NCBI GenBank assembly: GCA_900551295.1
Contig: URVJ01000001.1
Coordinates: forward strand, 129,495 to 193,494
Direction: 5' to 3'
Length of the DNA stretch: 64,000 nt
Origin: an uncultured Eubacteriales bacterium
GTDB taxonomy: Bacteria > Bacillota > Clostridia > Oscillospirales > CAG-382
Within the stretch, counting starts at the first letter, position 1. Each line of letters starts with the position of its first letter. A program made the translations under genes and the position numbers. The notes beneath the pieces were generated by a model. It ran no database searches and was not told the DNA's origin. It was given only the letters and a program-made list of their open reading frames with translations. This document shows positions 35,715 through 44,936 of the stretch, piece by piece.

Positions 35715-38690
35715 TTATTTGGAAATAAACTTTATGAACTCGTCGTCAACTTCGATATTATAACCGAGAATTTCAGCAAGCAGATCGGCAGGTATGAGCG
35801 GCACACCGTCTTTAAGTTCAAGCGGTCTGTCAAGTCTGATTTCCCTGCCGTCAAAGTCAGCCTTATCCGAACCCACGGTGAATACACACTTTCCGACGCC
35901 GTATACGGTAAGCTGTTTCTTTGCCTTGCACCACTCGTAATACATTCCCTTGATATCGGCAAATTCCGATGTTGTATCAAAAGGAATATACAGCTTGGAA
36001 CCTTTTATTTCCGAATACAGAGAAGTTGCAATCTCTACTCCGTCTACCATGATTTCTCTGTGCGGCGGTGTCGCGAGAAGTTCAACGTCTACAAGTTCAA
36101 AGTCGCCGACAGCGTATATCGGGTCAAAGCGCAGAGCCGTTACTTTTCCTTTCCACTTAAAGTAAGATTTGCCGTGAAAATCAAGCGTGAGAGGCGCAAC
36201 GCGCTTGGGATCAGTCAGGCAGTAGATATTTCGGCTGTTTATAACGCCGTCAGGTCTGTCAGAGAAGAATGCCTCGATGCAGCACATCTGATTTACCGGC
36301 TTATATGCTCTTATATGCGCCCTGAGTCCGGCAATGCGTCCCGTATTGAGCGGGAATATGTCATCTTTGAGCAGCATATACGGATCTGCTTGATCAGAAT
36401 GTCCGAAAAGGCGTCCGTCTTTAATTTCAAGGCTTGAAAATCCGTGGAATTCCCACTTTTCAAGATCCTCTTTCGTTTTGAAAGTATACTTTTTGAAAAG
36501 CGTTCCGTCGGGGGCGTCGTCCTTTGCATATCCGAGAGGAGCTATTGTCGCTCTGTCCATCGGGTGAAGTATGTCAATGCGCTTTTTCTGTTCTTCGTTG
36601 GGTGCTATATCGGTATGAGGAATATCCTTTAAGAATACGCTCCTTACGGCGTCCATATAGCCGAAACCGTTAAGTCCCGACGGGCTTATATAAGTGCCCT
36701 CGCCGTATTCGTTCCAGTTAGAGAGCATTACAAGCTTGCTCTTCCAGGAATCTTTTTCATACGTCGGGAGAATTTCATCCCTTGCCCATGTAAGCAAAGA
36801 TTTCATATCGTCAACAGACATATTCGGAAAACGCTCGCCCGACCATGCAACATGGTTGAAACCTGTACTTGCGGTAGGAACAACGTGTACGTTTCCGAGT
36901 GCTATATTATCAAGTATGCGTTTCTTGGTATATTCAAGATCATATCCCTGCGTACCCCAGCCGTATGCATGAACTGCGTCGAATCCGCACTTCTTATATA
37001 TTTCGGTATTATCAGCACAGCCCATGATTATCAGATCTTTGTATCCGAGTTTTTTGACTTCGGAACGCAGATAATCAAATTCTGCCTTTACAGCTTCGGG
37101 ACTTCCGAAATCCTTGACAAGCTGCGCAGGACCGAATATCGACATTATAGCTTTGCCGTCGATGGTCATATATCTGCTGTCCGAGAAGAAATAGTCAATC
37201 CAGTACGGCACAAAATATTTTCTGAAAGCCTCGGCGTTCAACGGATGTGCCGCGTTCTGTGCCTCCCATAAAAGCGCAAGCTTTACCTTATCCGAATACT
37301 TTGCAAGCATATGACCGCCGTGTATTGCGCTTGAAAGCTGTGTATGTCTGAAAGGCGCGTTGCGTTCGGGCGCATACCAGCAATACAGTTCAAAATCAAT
37401 ACCGTGTTCACACATCCATTTGAGTTCCCAATCCGCAGTTTCGGGAAGCCCTTCGTCGTAATATCCGAGTAACGGCTTTACTTCGTCAAACGGAGTTATG
37501 CAGTCCCAGCCGTGATGGTCTCCCGTTCTCCAAAGTGAGCATATGTTCATACCGACATAATAATCGCCTTTCTTTTCAGGCACAATCGGTTCGGGAACAT
37601 AATCGTCCGGCATGGGCTGGATTTCAAATACGAATATATCGGTAAACTTTGCGCAAGATGCCGCTTTTGCGCTAAGCTCAAGCCTTATCTCATCGAAAAA
37701 TCCTATTTTTTTCTCAAATGCAAGAGTAGTAACTTTCTTTCCGTTAAGTCTGATAAGCGCGGTTCCGGTTGCGGTGTCTGCCTCAAATCTCAGCGTCTGC
37801 CATACTTCAAAGCTGTGATTTCTTAACTCTCCGCCGCGGCAGAATATGCCCTTAGAGGCGTCAGAGACAGTGATAATTCTTTCACCGCCGCTGCAAAGCG
37901 AAAGATTCAGCACAGAATTCTCATCGCACATCAGATATTTTATCTCAAAGCATATATTTCCCTCTGCACGTGAAAACTTTTTGGATATGACGGTTTCGGA
38001 TTTTCCGTCCGCGTCGATTTCATAGACGCAATCCGGTGCAATATCGGAATATCTCTTTCGTGAAACTTCGGAATTTCCGCAAACCGATACTACATAATCC
38101 TCGGGCAGTATTCCCGGAACGTCAAAAATGCACATATCGTTGACGTAATAATTTTTGTACATCTTTACAAAGTGGTAAAGCTCCGCCTCGCCTATCGCCT
38201 TTTCGTCAAAGCCGCATTTGAATGTCGATATACTCTGCGCTTTTCCTGTAAAAGTACACTTCGCGGCAAAAACACCGTCGGAATATATAAGTGCCGTGCC
38301 GGAATCAATATCAAGAACAAATTTTATGTAATGCTTTGAATTATCCGCAGCAAACAGCTTATAAGAGCCTGCATGGAAAAAGCCGTCATGCAGTACTATT
38401 TTCAGCGCTTCGTCAGTCTTGTTGAAAAATCCGAGATAAAAGCCGTCGCCCGAAACAGGTCTGTACATTGCCTCAAATGTAACCGTTCCCGAAAACTGTT
38501 CGGTAATATCTCTTTTTACCGATGTCGGCTTTGTGTCAATATTGCTTACAAGACGCCTCGCGGGCATTTTATCACCGGGTGTTATCTGTCTGTCAGCGCC
38601 TCGGAAATCCGTGTCCCAGCCTGAATACGGATACGGCCAGCTACGGTGCTGTTTGTCATCAATCAAAAAGAAAGCACTCTTATTCTCCAT
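35715..38690 (-). CDS. Large WbsX/GH99-like multidomain protein (copy 2)
   Basis: A 991-residue paralogue of the protein at 4384-7386, with the same order and no signal peptide (MENKSAFFLIDDKQHRSWPY). N-terminal lectin-like domains run to ~375. The WbsX/GH99-like barrel spans ~380-690 (NICSLWRTGDHHGWD, FRKYFVPYWIDYFFSDSRYM, NWNEYGEGTYISPSG with GFGYMDAVRSVF). A binding sandwich and a copper-amine-oxidase-like C-terminal domain follow (~880-991, EIMVDGVEIATSLYSEIKG ... VPLIPADLLAEILGY). It is convergent with the GH106-like gene. Two copies beside different rhamnosidases suggest intracellular handling of rhamnose-containing oligosaccharides, but this is inference. Confidence 0.75.
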   Translation of the reverse strand: MENKSAFFLIDDKQHRSWPYPYSGWDTDFRGADRQITPGDKMPARRLVSNIDTKPTSVKRDITEQFSGTVTFEAMYRPVSGDGFYLGFFNKTDEALKIVLHDGFFHAGSYKLFAADNSKHYIKFVLDIDSGTALIYSDGVFAAKCTFTGKAQSISTFKCGFDEKAIGEAELYHFVKMYKNYYVNDMCIFDVPGILPEDYVVSVCGNSEVSRKRYSDIAPDCVYEIDADGKSETVISKKFSRAEGNICFEIKYLMCDENSVLNLSLCSGGERIITVSDASKGIFCRGGELRNHSFEVWQTLRFEADTATGTALIRLNGKKVTTLAFEKKIGFFDEIRLELSAKAASCAKFTDIFVFEIQPMPDDYVPEPIVPEKKGDYYVGMNICSLWRTGDHHGWDCITPFDEVKPLLGYYDEGLPETADWELKWMCEHGIDFELYCWYAPERNAPFRHTQLSSAIHGGHMLAKYSDKVKLALLWEAQNAAHPLNAEAFRKYFVPYWIDYFFSDSRYMTIDGKAIMSIFGPAQLVKDFGSPEAVKAEFDYLRSEVKKLGYKDLIIMGCADNTEIYKKCGFDAVHAYGWGTQGYDLEYTKKRILDNIALGNVHVVPTASTGFNHVAWSGERFPNMSVDDMKSLLTWARDEILPTYEKDSWKSKLVMLSNWNEYGEGTYISPSGLNGFGYMDAVRSVFLKDIPHTDIAPNEEQKKRIDILHPMDRATIAPLGYAKDDAPDGTLFKKYTFKTKEDLEKWEFHGFSSLEIKDGRLFGHSDQADPYMLLKDDIFPLNTGRIAGLRAHIRAYKPVNQMCCIEAFFSDRPDGVINSRNIYCLTDPKRVAPLTLDFHGKSYFKWKGKVTALRFDPIYAVGDFELVDVELLATPPHREIMVDGVEIATSLYSEIKGSKLYIPFDTTSEFADIKGMYYEWCKAKKQLTVYGVGKCVFTVGSDKADFDGREIRLDRPLELKDGVPLIPADLLAEILGYNIEVDDEFIKFISK

Positions 38691-38749
38691 TGTTTAAATT
38701 CCCCCTTGTTTAGGTAAATTTGCATATAAATGTATTGATTTACAAAGCT

Positions 38750-38778
38750 ATATTACATTATAATAAATAAAATGTCAA
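38750..38778 (-). promoter_or_regulatory. Promoter of WbsX-like copy 2
   Basis: Minus strand: TTGACA (38778-38773), 17-base spacer, TAATAT (38755-38750), about 60 bases before the start codon. Confidence 0.6.
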
Positions 38779-38874
38779 TACCAAAAACTAATTATTTTGT
38801 ACTCCATTTTAACGTGTTGTGTTTTTGACAAAGATGTGGTAAAATAAGTGTATTAAAGATACAAGGAAGTAACC

Positions 38875-41451
38875 ATGAAAAGACTCACTATCGGAATACT
38901 TGCCCATGTTGACTCGGGAAAAACGACTCTTTCCGAAGCATTGCTCTACACAACGGGCGTTATAAGAAAACTCGGACGCGTTGACAAAAAAGACGCGTTT
39001 CTGGACAGCTATTCGCTTGAACGCGAACGCGGAATAACCATATTTTCCAAGCAAGCCGAAATACAAACGCAAAATTCCGCTTTTACGCTGATCGACACAC
39101 CGGGACACGTGGATTTTTCACCCGAAACCGAACGCACGCTCGACATTCTCGACGCCGCGATACTTGTAATCAGTGCGACCGCAGGAATTCAGAGCCACAC
39201 GAAAACTCTCTGAAAACTGCTGACAAAAAAACGTATTCCGATATTTATATTTGTAAACAAAACCGATCTTCCAAATGCCGACAAAGATGCCGTTTTGTCG
39301 GGACTGAAATCCAATCTCACCCAAAACTGTATCCCGAGTGATCTCATGGGCAATACTGAAGAATGTGCCGTGTGCAGCGAATCACTTATGGAAAGTTTTC
39401 TCGGGAACGGCATATCAACCGAACAAATTTCATGTGAAATAATGCACCGCAATATTTTTCCCGTATATTTCGGCTCGGCTCTGAAACTCGAAGGCGTTGA
39501 CGCACTTGTTTCGGGTCTTGACGAATATCTTCCGGACAAGCAATATCCGGAAACTTTCAGCGCTAAAATATACAAGGTTACTCACGATTCTTCGGGAAAC
39601 CGTCTTGTTCATATGAAAATTACCGGCGGTGTACTTTGCGTAAAAGACGAGCTTTCGGGTACGGACAGAAACGGTGAAGAATGGCGTGAAAAAATAAATC
39701 AGATACGCGTTTACAACGGTGAAAAATATACCGTGTGCGATAAAGCCTTTGCCGGAGGTATATATGCCGTGACGGGGCTTTCAAAAGCAGGCGTCGGTGA
39801 AACAATCGGAAACTGTTCCGGTACGGCGTCATATTCGCTTGAACCGGTTTTGAATTACAGGCTCATACCGCCTGCGGGTACAAGTCCGCAGACCTGTTTT
39901 TCGGCACTAAAGTCGATTGAGGACGAAGAACCTACCCTGCACTGCTCTTTAAATACTCAGAACAACGAAATAAATGTCATGCTTATGGGAGAAATACAGC
40001 TCGACGTACTAAAAAAACGTCTCTCCGACGGTTTCGGCATTTACGCGTCTTTCGGTGACGGAACAATAGTCTACCGAGAAACAATAACCGAAGCCGCGGA
40101 AGGTATCGGGCATTTTGAACCTTTGCGGCATTATGCAGAAGTTCATCTCATACTTGAGCCGACAGAACGCGGCAGCGGACTTACGTTCTGCACCGACTGC
40201 GACGAAAATCAGCTTTCACGAAACTGGCAAAGGCTGATACTGACGCACCTGGAGGAAAAAATACACAAAGGTGTTTTGACCGGTTCTCCTATTACCGACA
40301 TGAAGATAACGCTTGTTGCCGGGAAAGCGCACAAAAAGCACACCGAAGGCGGAGATTTCAGAGAGGCAACCTACCGTGCCGTCCGTCAGGGACTTATGAA
40401 AGCAGGCAGCATTTTACTCGAACCGTGGTACAATTTTGAGCTTCACGTTCAGACCTCGCTTGTAGGAAAAGCAATGTCTGATCTTCAGAACATGAGCGCG
40501 GTATTTTCCGCACCCGATTCCGATGGTGAGTTCTCGGTCATCAAGGGCAGCGCGCCGGTCTACGAAATGCGCTCTTACAGCAAAGAAGTCGCAGGCTTTA
40601 CCCACGGAAAAGGAACGCTTATATGCGAACTTAAAGGTTACGAGAAATGCCACAACTCCGAAGAAGTCATAGAAAGTTTCGGATATGATCCGGATTGCGA
40701 CATATACAATCCGTGCGGTTCTGTTTTCTGCGACAACGGTTCGGGGTTCATTGTCGAATGGCAGGACGTCGAAAAATATATGCACATAGAAAGCGTTCTT
40801 GAACAAAGCTCAGAACAAGCCGAGGAAAAGCGACTTCTGAAAATACGTGCCGAAAACTATTGCCGTGCCGCGGCAACCGACAAAGAGCTTATGGAAATTT
40901 TTGAAAGAACCTACGGCAAAATAAAGCCGCGTGAAAATTCAAAGCCAAAGCTCAATCCGTCGGCACGTCAGAATCCGCAAAAAAGCAAGCCCCAGCCTGT
41001 TAAAAACAACTATGACGGCGAAGAATTTTTACTGATTGACGGTTACAACATCATTTTTGCATGGGACGAACTTCGCAGAAAAGCCGATGAAAGTCTCGAA
41101 AGCGCGCGAAACGAGCTTATAAGCAGAATGAGCAACTACCAAGGCTTCTGCGGTTACAACATTGTAATAGTTTTTGACGCGTACAAAGTCAAGAAAAATC
41201 CGGGTTCAGTCGAAAAGCACCGCAACATAAGCGTCGTATATACAAAAGAGGCCGAAACAGCAGACACTTATATTGAACGCGTATCAAAAACCCTTTCAAA
41301 ACGTCACCGTGTCCGCGTCGCGACCTCCGACGGTCCGGAACAGATGATTATTCTCGGCAACGGCGCGCTGCGTGTGCCTGCCGCGGCACTCAAAAAGGAA
41401 CTTACCGACGCTGAAAAAGCAATACGCGAAATTATGGAAAACTTCTCATAA
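38875..41451 (+). CDS. Tet(M)-like ribosomal GTPase fused to a C-terminal YacP/Rae1-type NYN nuclease; in-frame UGA at 39211-39213
   Basis: One frame of 858 codons broken by a single UGA at codon 113. The GTPase part is EF-G/Tet(M)-like: G1 AHVDSGKTTL, switch region DSYSLERERGITIFSKQ, G3 DTPGHVDF, G4 NKTD just after the UGA, then EF-G domains II-V (QLDVLKKRLSDGF, GSGLTFCTDC, VAGKAHKKHTEGGDFREATY). After a basic Pro-rich linker, residues ~716-858 form an NYN/PIN-like domain with LLIDGYNII, IVFDAY, AETADTYIE, VATSDGPEQ and FG-like GNGALRV, the YacP (Rae1) pattern. The UGA replaces the Trp expected in HTKTLW; reading resumes as KLLTKKRIPIFIFVNKTD. It may be a nonsense mutation, a readthrough site or a sequence error. 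Neighbouring genes use UGA as stop. Confidence 0.8.
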
Positions 41452-41459
41452 TAACAAAC

Positions 41460-41500
41460 ATCTCCGGCAAGGAACTAAATCCAAACCGGAGATTTATATT
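41460..41500. terminator. Terminator between convergent genes
   Basis: ATCTCCGG (41460-41467) pairs with CCGGAGAT (41486-41493), followed by TTATATT. Confidence 0.7.
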
Positions 41501-42189
41501 CAGATTTTTGAAACAATGCCGGGAATTTCTTCTAGGCTGTGTGCCTCAAAATCCGGCTTAATGCCGTTATCCGGCGCAATATGTGCGGGATTGTACCAAA
41601 GCGTTTTTATTCCTGCATTTATGCCGCCCGCAATATCCGAAGTAAGGCTGTCGCCTATCATCAGTGCTGTTTCGGTATCAAAACCGTCTATTCTCGAAAA
41701 GCATATATCAAAAAATGCTTTATCTGGTTTGCTTGCTCCGAGTTCATGCGATATAAAAATGTCTTTAAAGTATTTTGCTGTACCCGAACCTTCAATTCTG
41801 CTGTGCTGAACGTTAGGCGTACCGTTTGAAGCAATATACAGGTCATATTTCTTATACAAAGTTTCAAGCACTCCGACAGCGCCCGGGATCGTAAAATACC
41901 CGCGGCAAAGAGCCTGCTCATAGTATTTTGTCGCATCTTCGGGCGATACATCGCGTGCGCCGATTCTGTCAAGAAAAATTCTGTAACGCGACACTTTAAG
42001 TTGGGCCAGAGTAAGTTTTTTCTGCTCAAGCAGTTTCCACTGCGAAAGATTTATTTTGCTGTACAGGTCTAACTTTTCATCATCAGGCTCAATTCCGAAA
42101 TGCGTCAGCATCTGCGAAAGTGCACTGCGCTCCGATTTACGAAAATCAAGTAATGTCTGATCAAGATCGAAAAAAATTGTTTTTATCAT
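41500..42189 (-). CDS. HAD-family phosphatase, YjjG-like
   Basis: A haloacid-dehalogenase hydrolase of 229 residues with motif I FFDLDQTLLDF, motif II ASNGTPNVQHSR, motif III ASKPDKAFFDIC (the conserved Lys) and motif IV MIGDSLTSDIAGG. The SNG motif, an alpha-helical cap and SLTSDIAGGINAGIKTLWYNP resemble YjjG, which dephosphorylates non-canonical pyrimidine nucleotides and house-cleans the pool. It is convergent with the GTPase-NYN gene. Confidence 0.88.
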   Translation of the reverse strand: MIKTIFFDLDQTLLDFRKSERSALSQMLTHFGIEPDDEKLDLYSKINLSQWKLLEQKKLTLAQLKVSRYRIFLDRIGARDVSPEDATKYYEQALCRGYFTIPGAVGVLETLYKKYDLYIASNGTPNVQHSRIEGSGTAKYFKDIFISHELGASKPDKAFFDICFSRIDGFDTETALMIGDSLTSDIAGGINAGIKTLWYNPAHIAPDNGIKPDFEAHSLEEIPGIVSKI

Positions 42190-42212
42190 AATATATGTCC
42201 CGTTCTGTCTTT

Positions 42213-42284
42213 ATAATTAAAAAAAAGAAAAGACACCGGATATAGCTGAATCGAAAAAATTCCGATACTATACAGTGTCTTTCT
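42213..42284 (-). terminator. Terminator of the tRNA-Ser(GCU) transcript
   Basis: Minus strand: AAGACAC...TATAG pairs with CTATA...GTGTCTT, followed by TTCTTTTTTTT. Confidence 0.65.
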
Positions 42285-42374
42285 TGGCGCAGAAGGAGAG
42301 ATTTGAACTCTCGCGCCGGTTGCCCGACCTACACCCTTAGCAGGGGCGCCTCTTCACCACTTGAGTACTTCTGC
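42285..42374 (-). tRNA. tRNA-Ser(GCU)
   Basis: Acceptor GCAGAAG (5' end 42374) pairs with CTTCTGC (42295-42289), discriminator G and encoded CCA. The anticodon loop CTGCTAA gives GCU. A long class II variable arm and the T-loop TTCAAAT are present. Confidence 0.95.
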
Positions 42375-42411
42375 ATTTGGTGAAATTCAATTTTATAAAA
42401 TTGAGAAAAGG

Positions 42412-42500
42412 TGGCGGAGAGGGTGGGATTCGAACCCACGGCTCCGCGAAGAGTCACTGGTTTTCAAGACCAGCTCCTTAAACCGCTCGGACACCTCTCC
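42412..42500 (-). tRNA. tRNA-Ser(UGA)
   Basis: Acceptor GGAGAGG (5' end 42500) pairs with CCTCTCC (42422-42416), discriminator G and encoded CCA. The anticodon loop CTTGAAA gives UGA. A long variable arm and TTCGAAT T-loop are present. It lies 37 bases upstream of tRNA-Ser(GCU) in the same direction. Confidence 0.95.
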
Positions 42501-42650
42501 GTAAAAAGCCTTGCCGATCTGTATCGGCTCAACGATATATATGATACCACATTTAGTATGTTTTGTCAAGTGTTTTTTGCACATTTCTTCATTTTGCAGG
42601 CAAATTATCCCCAATTAAAGAACAGTTTTCACAAAATTTGAAATATACGC

Positions 42651-42678
42651 TTGATTACACAATATGCTGTGATATAAT
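42651..42678 (+). promoter_or_regulatory. Promoter of the acetyltransferase/MscS pair
   Basis: TTGATT (42651-42656), 16-base spacer, TATAAT (42673-42678), 40 bases before the ATG. Confidence 0.65.
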
Positions 42679-42718
42679 CATAGGAAAAAACATTTACAAT
42701 CATAATCAGAGGTTTGAT

Positions 42719-43246
42719 ATGAATTTTAAAATTATAAAAAGCACCGGCTGCACCGAATACAACGCAGCAGCAGACCTATACGAAATCAGTTTTCCGGAAC
42801 ACGAGCAGCGGCTTGAAAGATCACAGCGCGAGATAATGAACTCCGACGAATACAAATACACTTTAATATACGACGGCGAAAACTTTATCGGTGAAATTCT
42901 CTGTTGGGAGACATCTGATTTTATTTATGTCGAGCATTTTTGTATTCTGCCGGAAAAGCGCGGTTTGAAATACGGTGCAAAAGCGCTTGAAATGCTTTGC
43001 CGAACTCCAAAAAAAGTAATTCTCGAAATTGATCCGCCGACAGATGATATTTCAAAAAGACGCAAAGCTTTTTACGAACGATGCGGTTTTAAGGCAAACG
43101 GGTTTGAGCATATACATCCTCCGTACAGACCTCAAAACACAGGTCACAAGCTTATAATCATGTCATACCCTGCCGAATTGAGTACCGGAGAATTTTCCGA
43201 ATTTTCAGAATATCTGAACAACACAGTCATGAAAAATGTATTTTAA
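42719..43246 (+). CDS. GNAT-family N-acetyltransferase
   Basis: A 175-residue acetyl-CoA-dependent acetyltransferase: YDGENFIGEILCWE, VEHFCILPEKRGLKYGAKAL (the R-x-x-x-x-G/A acetyl-CoA loop) and FYERCGFKANGFEH. The acceptor is unknown. The ATG at 42719 follows AGAGG at good spacing; a longer upstream frame covers the promoter and is rejected. It lies 14 bases before the MscS-like gene. Confidence 0.85.
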   Translation: MNFKIIKSTGCTEYNAAADLYEISFPEHEQRLERSQREIMNSDEYKYTLIYDGENFIGEILCWETSDFIYVEHFCILPEKRGLKYGAKALEMLCRTPKKVILEIDPPTDDISKRRKAFYERCGFKANGFEHIHPPYRPQNTGHKLIIMSYPAELSTGEFSEFSEYLNNTVMKNVF

Positions 43247-43260
43247 GGACGGGATATCAA

Positions 43261-44157
43261 ATGTTGAATTTTTATTCGTTAAGTGCGCAAAACGGCGATA
43301 TAATTGACAGTCTGAACGAAACCATAGACAATGCAAAAGACGAGCTGAGCGCCGTTGAAAAGTTTATTGCGTCTTACTGGTTTTCTGCACTCAAAGCCGT
43401 ATTTTTCCTTGTAATAGGCTATGCTGCCGCAAGAATTCTCTCGGCTATGCTAAAAAAAGCTCTTACACGCTGTTCGGTTGACATATCCCTTACAAAGTTT
43501 CTCTGCTCCGCTGTCAGAATATTCGTATATATAATTGCAATTATCAGCGCACTCGGAATTCTCGGTATACCGACGACAGGACTTATTGCAGGAATGAGCG
43601 CTGTCGCGGTTGCGATTTCGCTTGCACTTAAAGACAGCCTTTCAAGCCTTTCGGCAGGAATATTTCTGCTCATCACGCGTCCTCTTATGACGGGAGAAGT
43701 CGTAAAGGTTCAGGATTACCTCGGAACCGTAAAAGAAATTAAGCTTATTCACACAATTATCAGGACGTTTGACGGCAATGATGTTATAATTCCAAACAGC
43801 ACCATTATAGGATCAACCGTAATCAATTATTCACGCGAAGATGTGCGGCGCATTGACCACGTATTTTCAATCAGCTACGACAATGATCCCGAGCTTGCAA
43901 AATCCGTAATGCTCAAAACCGTATTGCGCAATGAAAGAATTCTGAAAATGCCACAAGCACCCGAAGAACCGTTTGCAAAGGTGTCGGCATATGCCGCAAG
44001 CAGTGTTGACATAACTTTGCGCGTGTGGTGCAAATCAAGCGACTATTGGGATCTGTACTTTGAATTGCTTGAATCAATCCGCCGCGAGTTTGACAAAAAC
44101 GGTATATCAATTCCATACAATCAGCTTGACGTTCACATTGATGGTTCGGAAAAGTAA
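43261..44157 (+). CDS. MscS-family mechanosensitive channel
   Basis: Releases solutes under osmotic downshock. Helices are seen at ~40-60 and ~80-100, and the pore helix TM3 as GLIAGMSAVAVAISLALKDS followed by LSSLSAGIFLLITRPL. The cytoplasmic beta domain has GEVVKVQDYLGTVKEI, FDGNDVIIPNSTIIGSTVIN and a C-terminal alpha/beta part. It is short (298 residues), the minimal MscS form, and probably cotranscribed with the acetyltransferase. Confidence 0.93.
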   Translation: MLNFYSLSAQNGDIIDSLNETIDNAKDELSAVEKFIASYWFSALKAVFFLVIGYAAARILSAMLKKALTRCSVDISLTKFLCSAVRIFVYIIAIISALGILGIPTTGLIAGMSAVAVAISLALKDSLSSLSAGIFLLITRPLMTGEVVKVQDYLGTVKEIKLIHTIIRTFDGNDVIIPNSTIIGSTVINYSREDVRRIDHVFSISYDNDPELAKSVMLKTVLRNERILKMPQAPEEPFAKVSAYAASSVDITLRVWCKSSDYWDLYFELLESIRREFDKNGISIPYNQLDVHIDGSEK

Positions 44158-44165
44158 AATACAAA

Positions 44166-44218
44166 ACAAAGACTGCCGCGCAAGCCAAAAGCAATGTACG
44201 GCAGTAATTCTTTGTCTG
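44166..44218. terminator. Terminator between MscS-like gene and V-ATPase operon
   Basis: ACAAAGA-CTGCCG (44166-44178) pairs, with a small bulge, with CGGCAG...TCTTTGT (44199-44215), between the convergent genes. Confidence 0.6.
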
Positions 44219-44221
44219 TTA

Positions 44222-44899
44222 TTATATGCGCGCTTCGCTGTCGCGCTTTTTGTTCTGCTCGATCTGTTCGTTAAGCAGCATATCCTTAACCTTCATAAGC
44301 CTTGTGGTCGTACTGCGTTCGTTTTCGTCAAGCTTCATGGTAATATACTTTATGGTGTCCTGATACTGCGGAATAAGCACGTGTTCAAGAGCATTTACTC
44401 TCCTGCGTGTTCTTTCAATTTCGGACGACATAAGCTGACATGATTTTTCAACCTCTGCAAGCCTTACCATTTTTTCAAAAACCTTGCCCAACGACTGTAC
44501 GGCAGAGTCAAGTTCTCCCGACGTATAAGCAAAACCATATGAGTAAACATCATTTGGGTCGGGACTTTTCATTTTTGTCTCGAAGACCGGTATCATAACG
44601 CTCATTACATTCTTTTCGCTTATTTCAAGCTCTACCTCCTGTTTAGGAAGCATTAAAGCAACATCAAGCATTTCACCCTGCATTACGGATCTTGCAACAG
44701 CAATATGCTTATTTGACTGCGCAAGCGCGTCCTCAACTTCACGGCGAAGCTCCTTGTTCTCTCTTACAAGATCAAGAAAGCGCCGCATGAGCTCGTCTCG
44801 CTTATCTTTAAGCAGTTTATGTCCCCTCTGCGCCGTAACAAGCTTCTTTTTGAGGTTTGTAAGCTCCATTCGGGTAGGATTTACATTCATTACAGCCAC
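44222..44899 (-). CDS. atpD: V-type ATPase subunit D
   Basis: Central-stalk subunit that transmits rotation between V1 and Vo. Starts MNVNPTRMELTNLKKKLVTA, the conserved D-subunit opening, and is mostly long coiled coil, with RRVNALEHVLIPQYQDTIKYI near the C-terminus as in NtpD. Last gene of the operon. Confidence 0.95.
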   Translation of the reverse strand: MAVMNVNPTRMELTNLKKKLVTAQRGHKLLKDKRDELMRRFLDLVRENKELRREVEDALAQSNKHIAVARSVMQGEMLDVALMLPKQEVELEISEKNVMSVMIPVFETKMKSPDPNDVYSYGFAYTSGELDSAVQSLGKVFEKMVRLAEVEKSCQLMSSEIERTRRRVNALEHVLIPQYQDTIKYITMKLDENERSTTTRLMKVKDMLLNEQIEQNKKRDSEARI

Positions 44900-44936
44900 A
44901 CAATCACCTCCGCAAAAACGTTAACTCCCGTCAACG

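Noticed and set aside
39211..39213. Selenocysteine codon or genome-wide UGA recoding
   Set aside because: The position is Trp in the family, no SECIS-like hairpin is evident just downstream, and other genes end in UGA.
38875..41451. Tetracycline resistance gene
   Set aside because: Similarity is to the ribosome-protection GTPase fold only; the fused NYN domain and chromosomal context point to another role.
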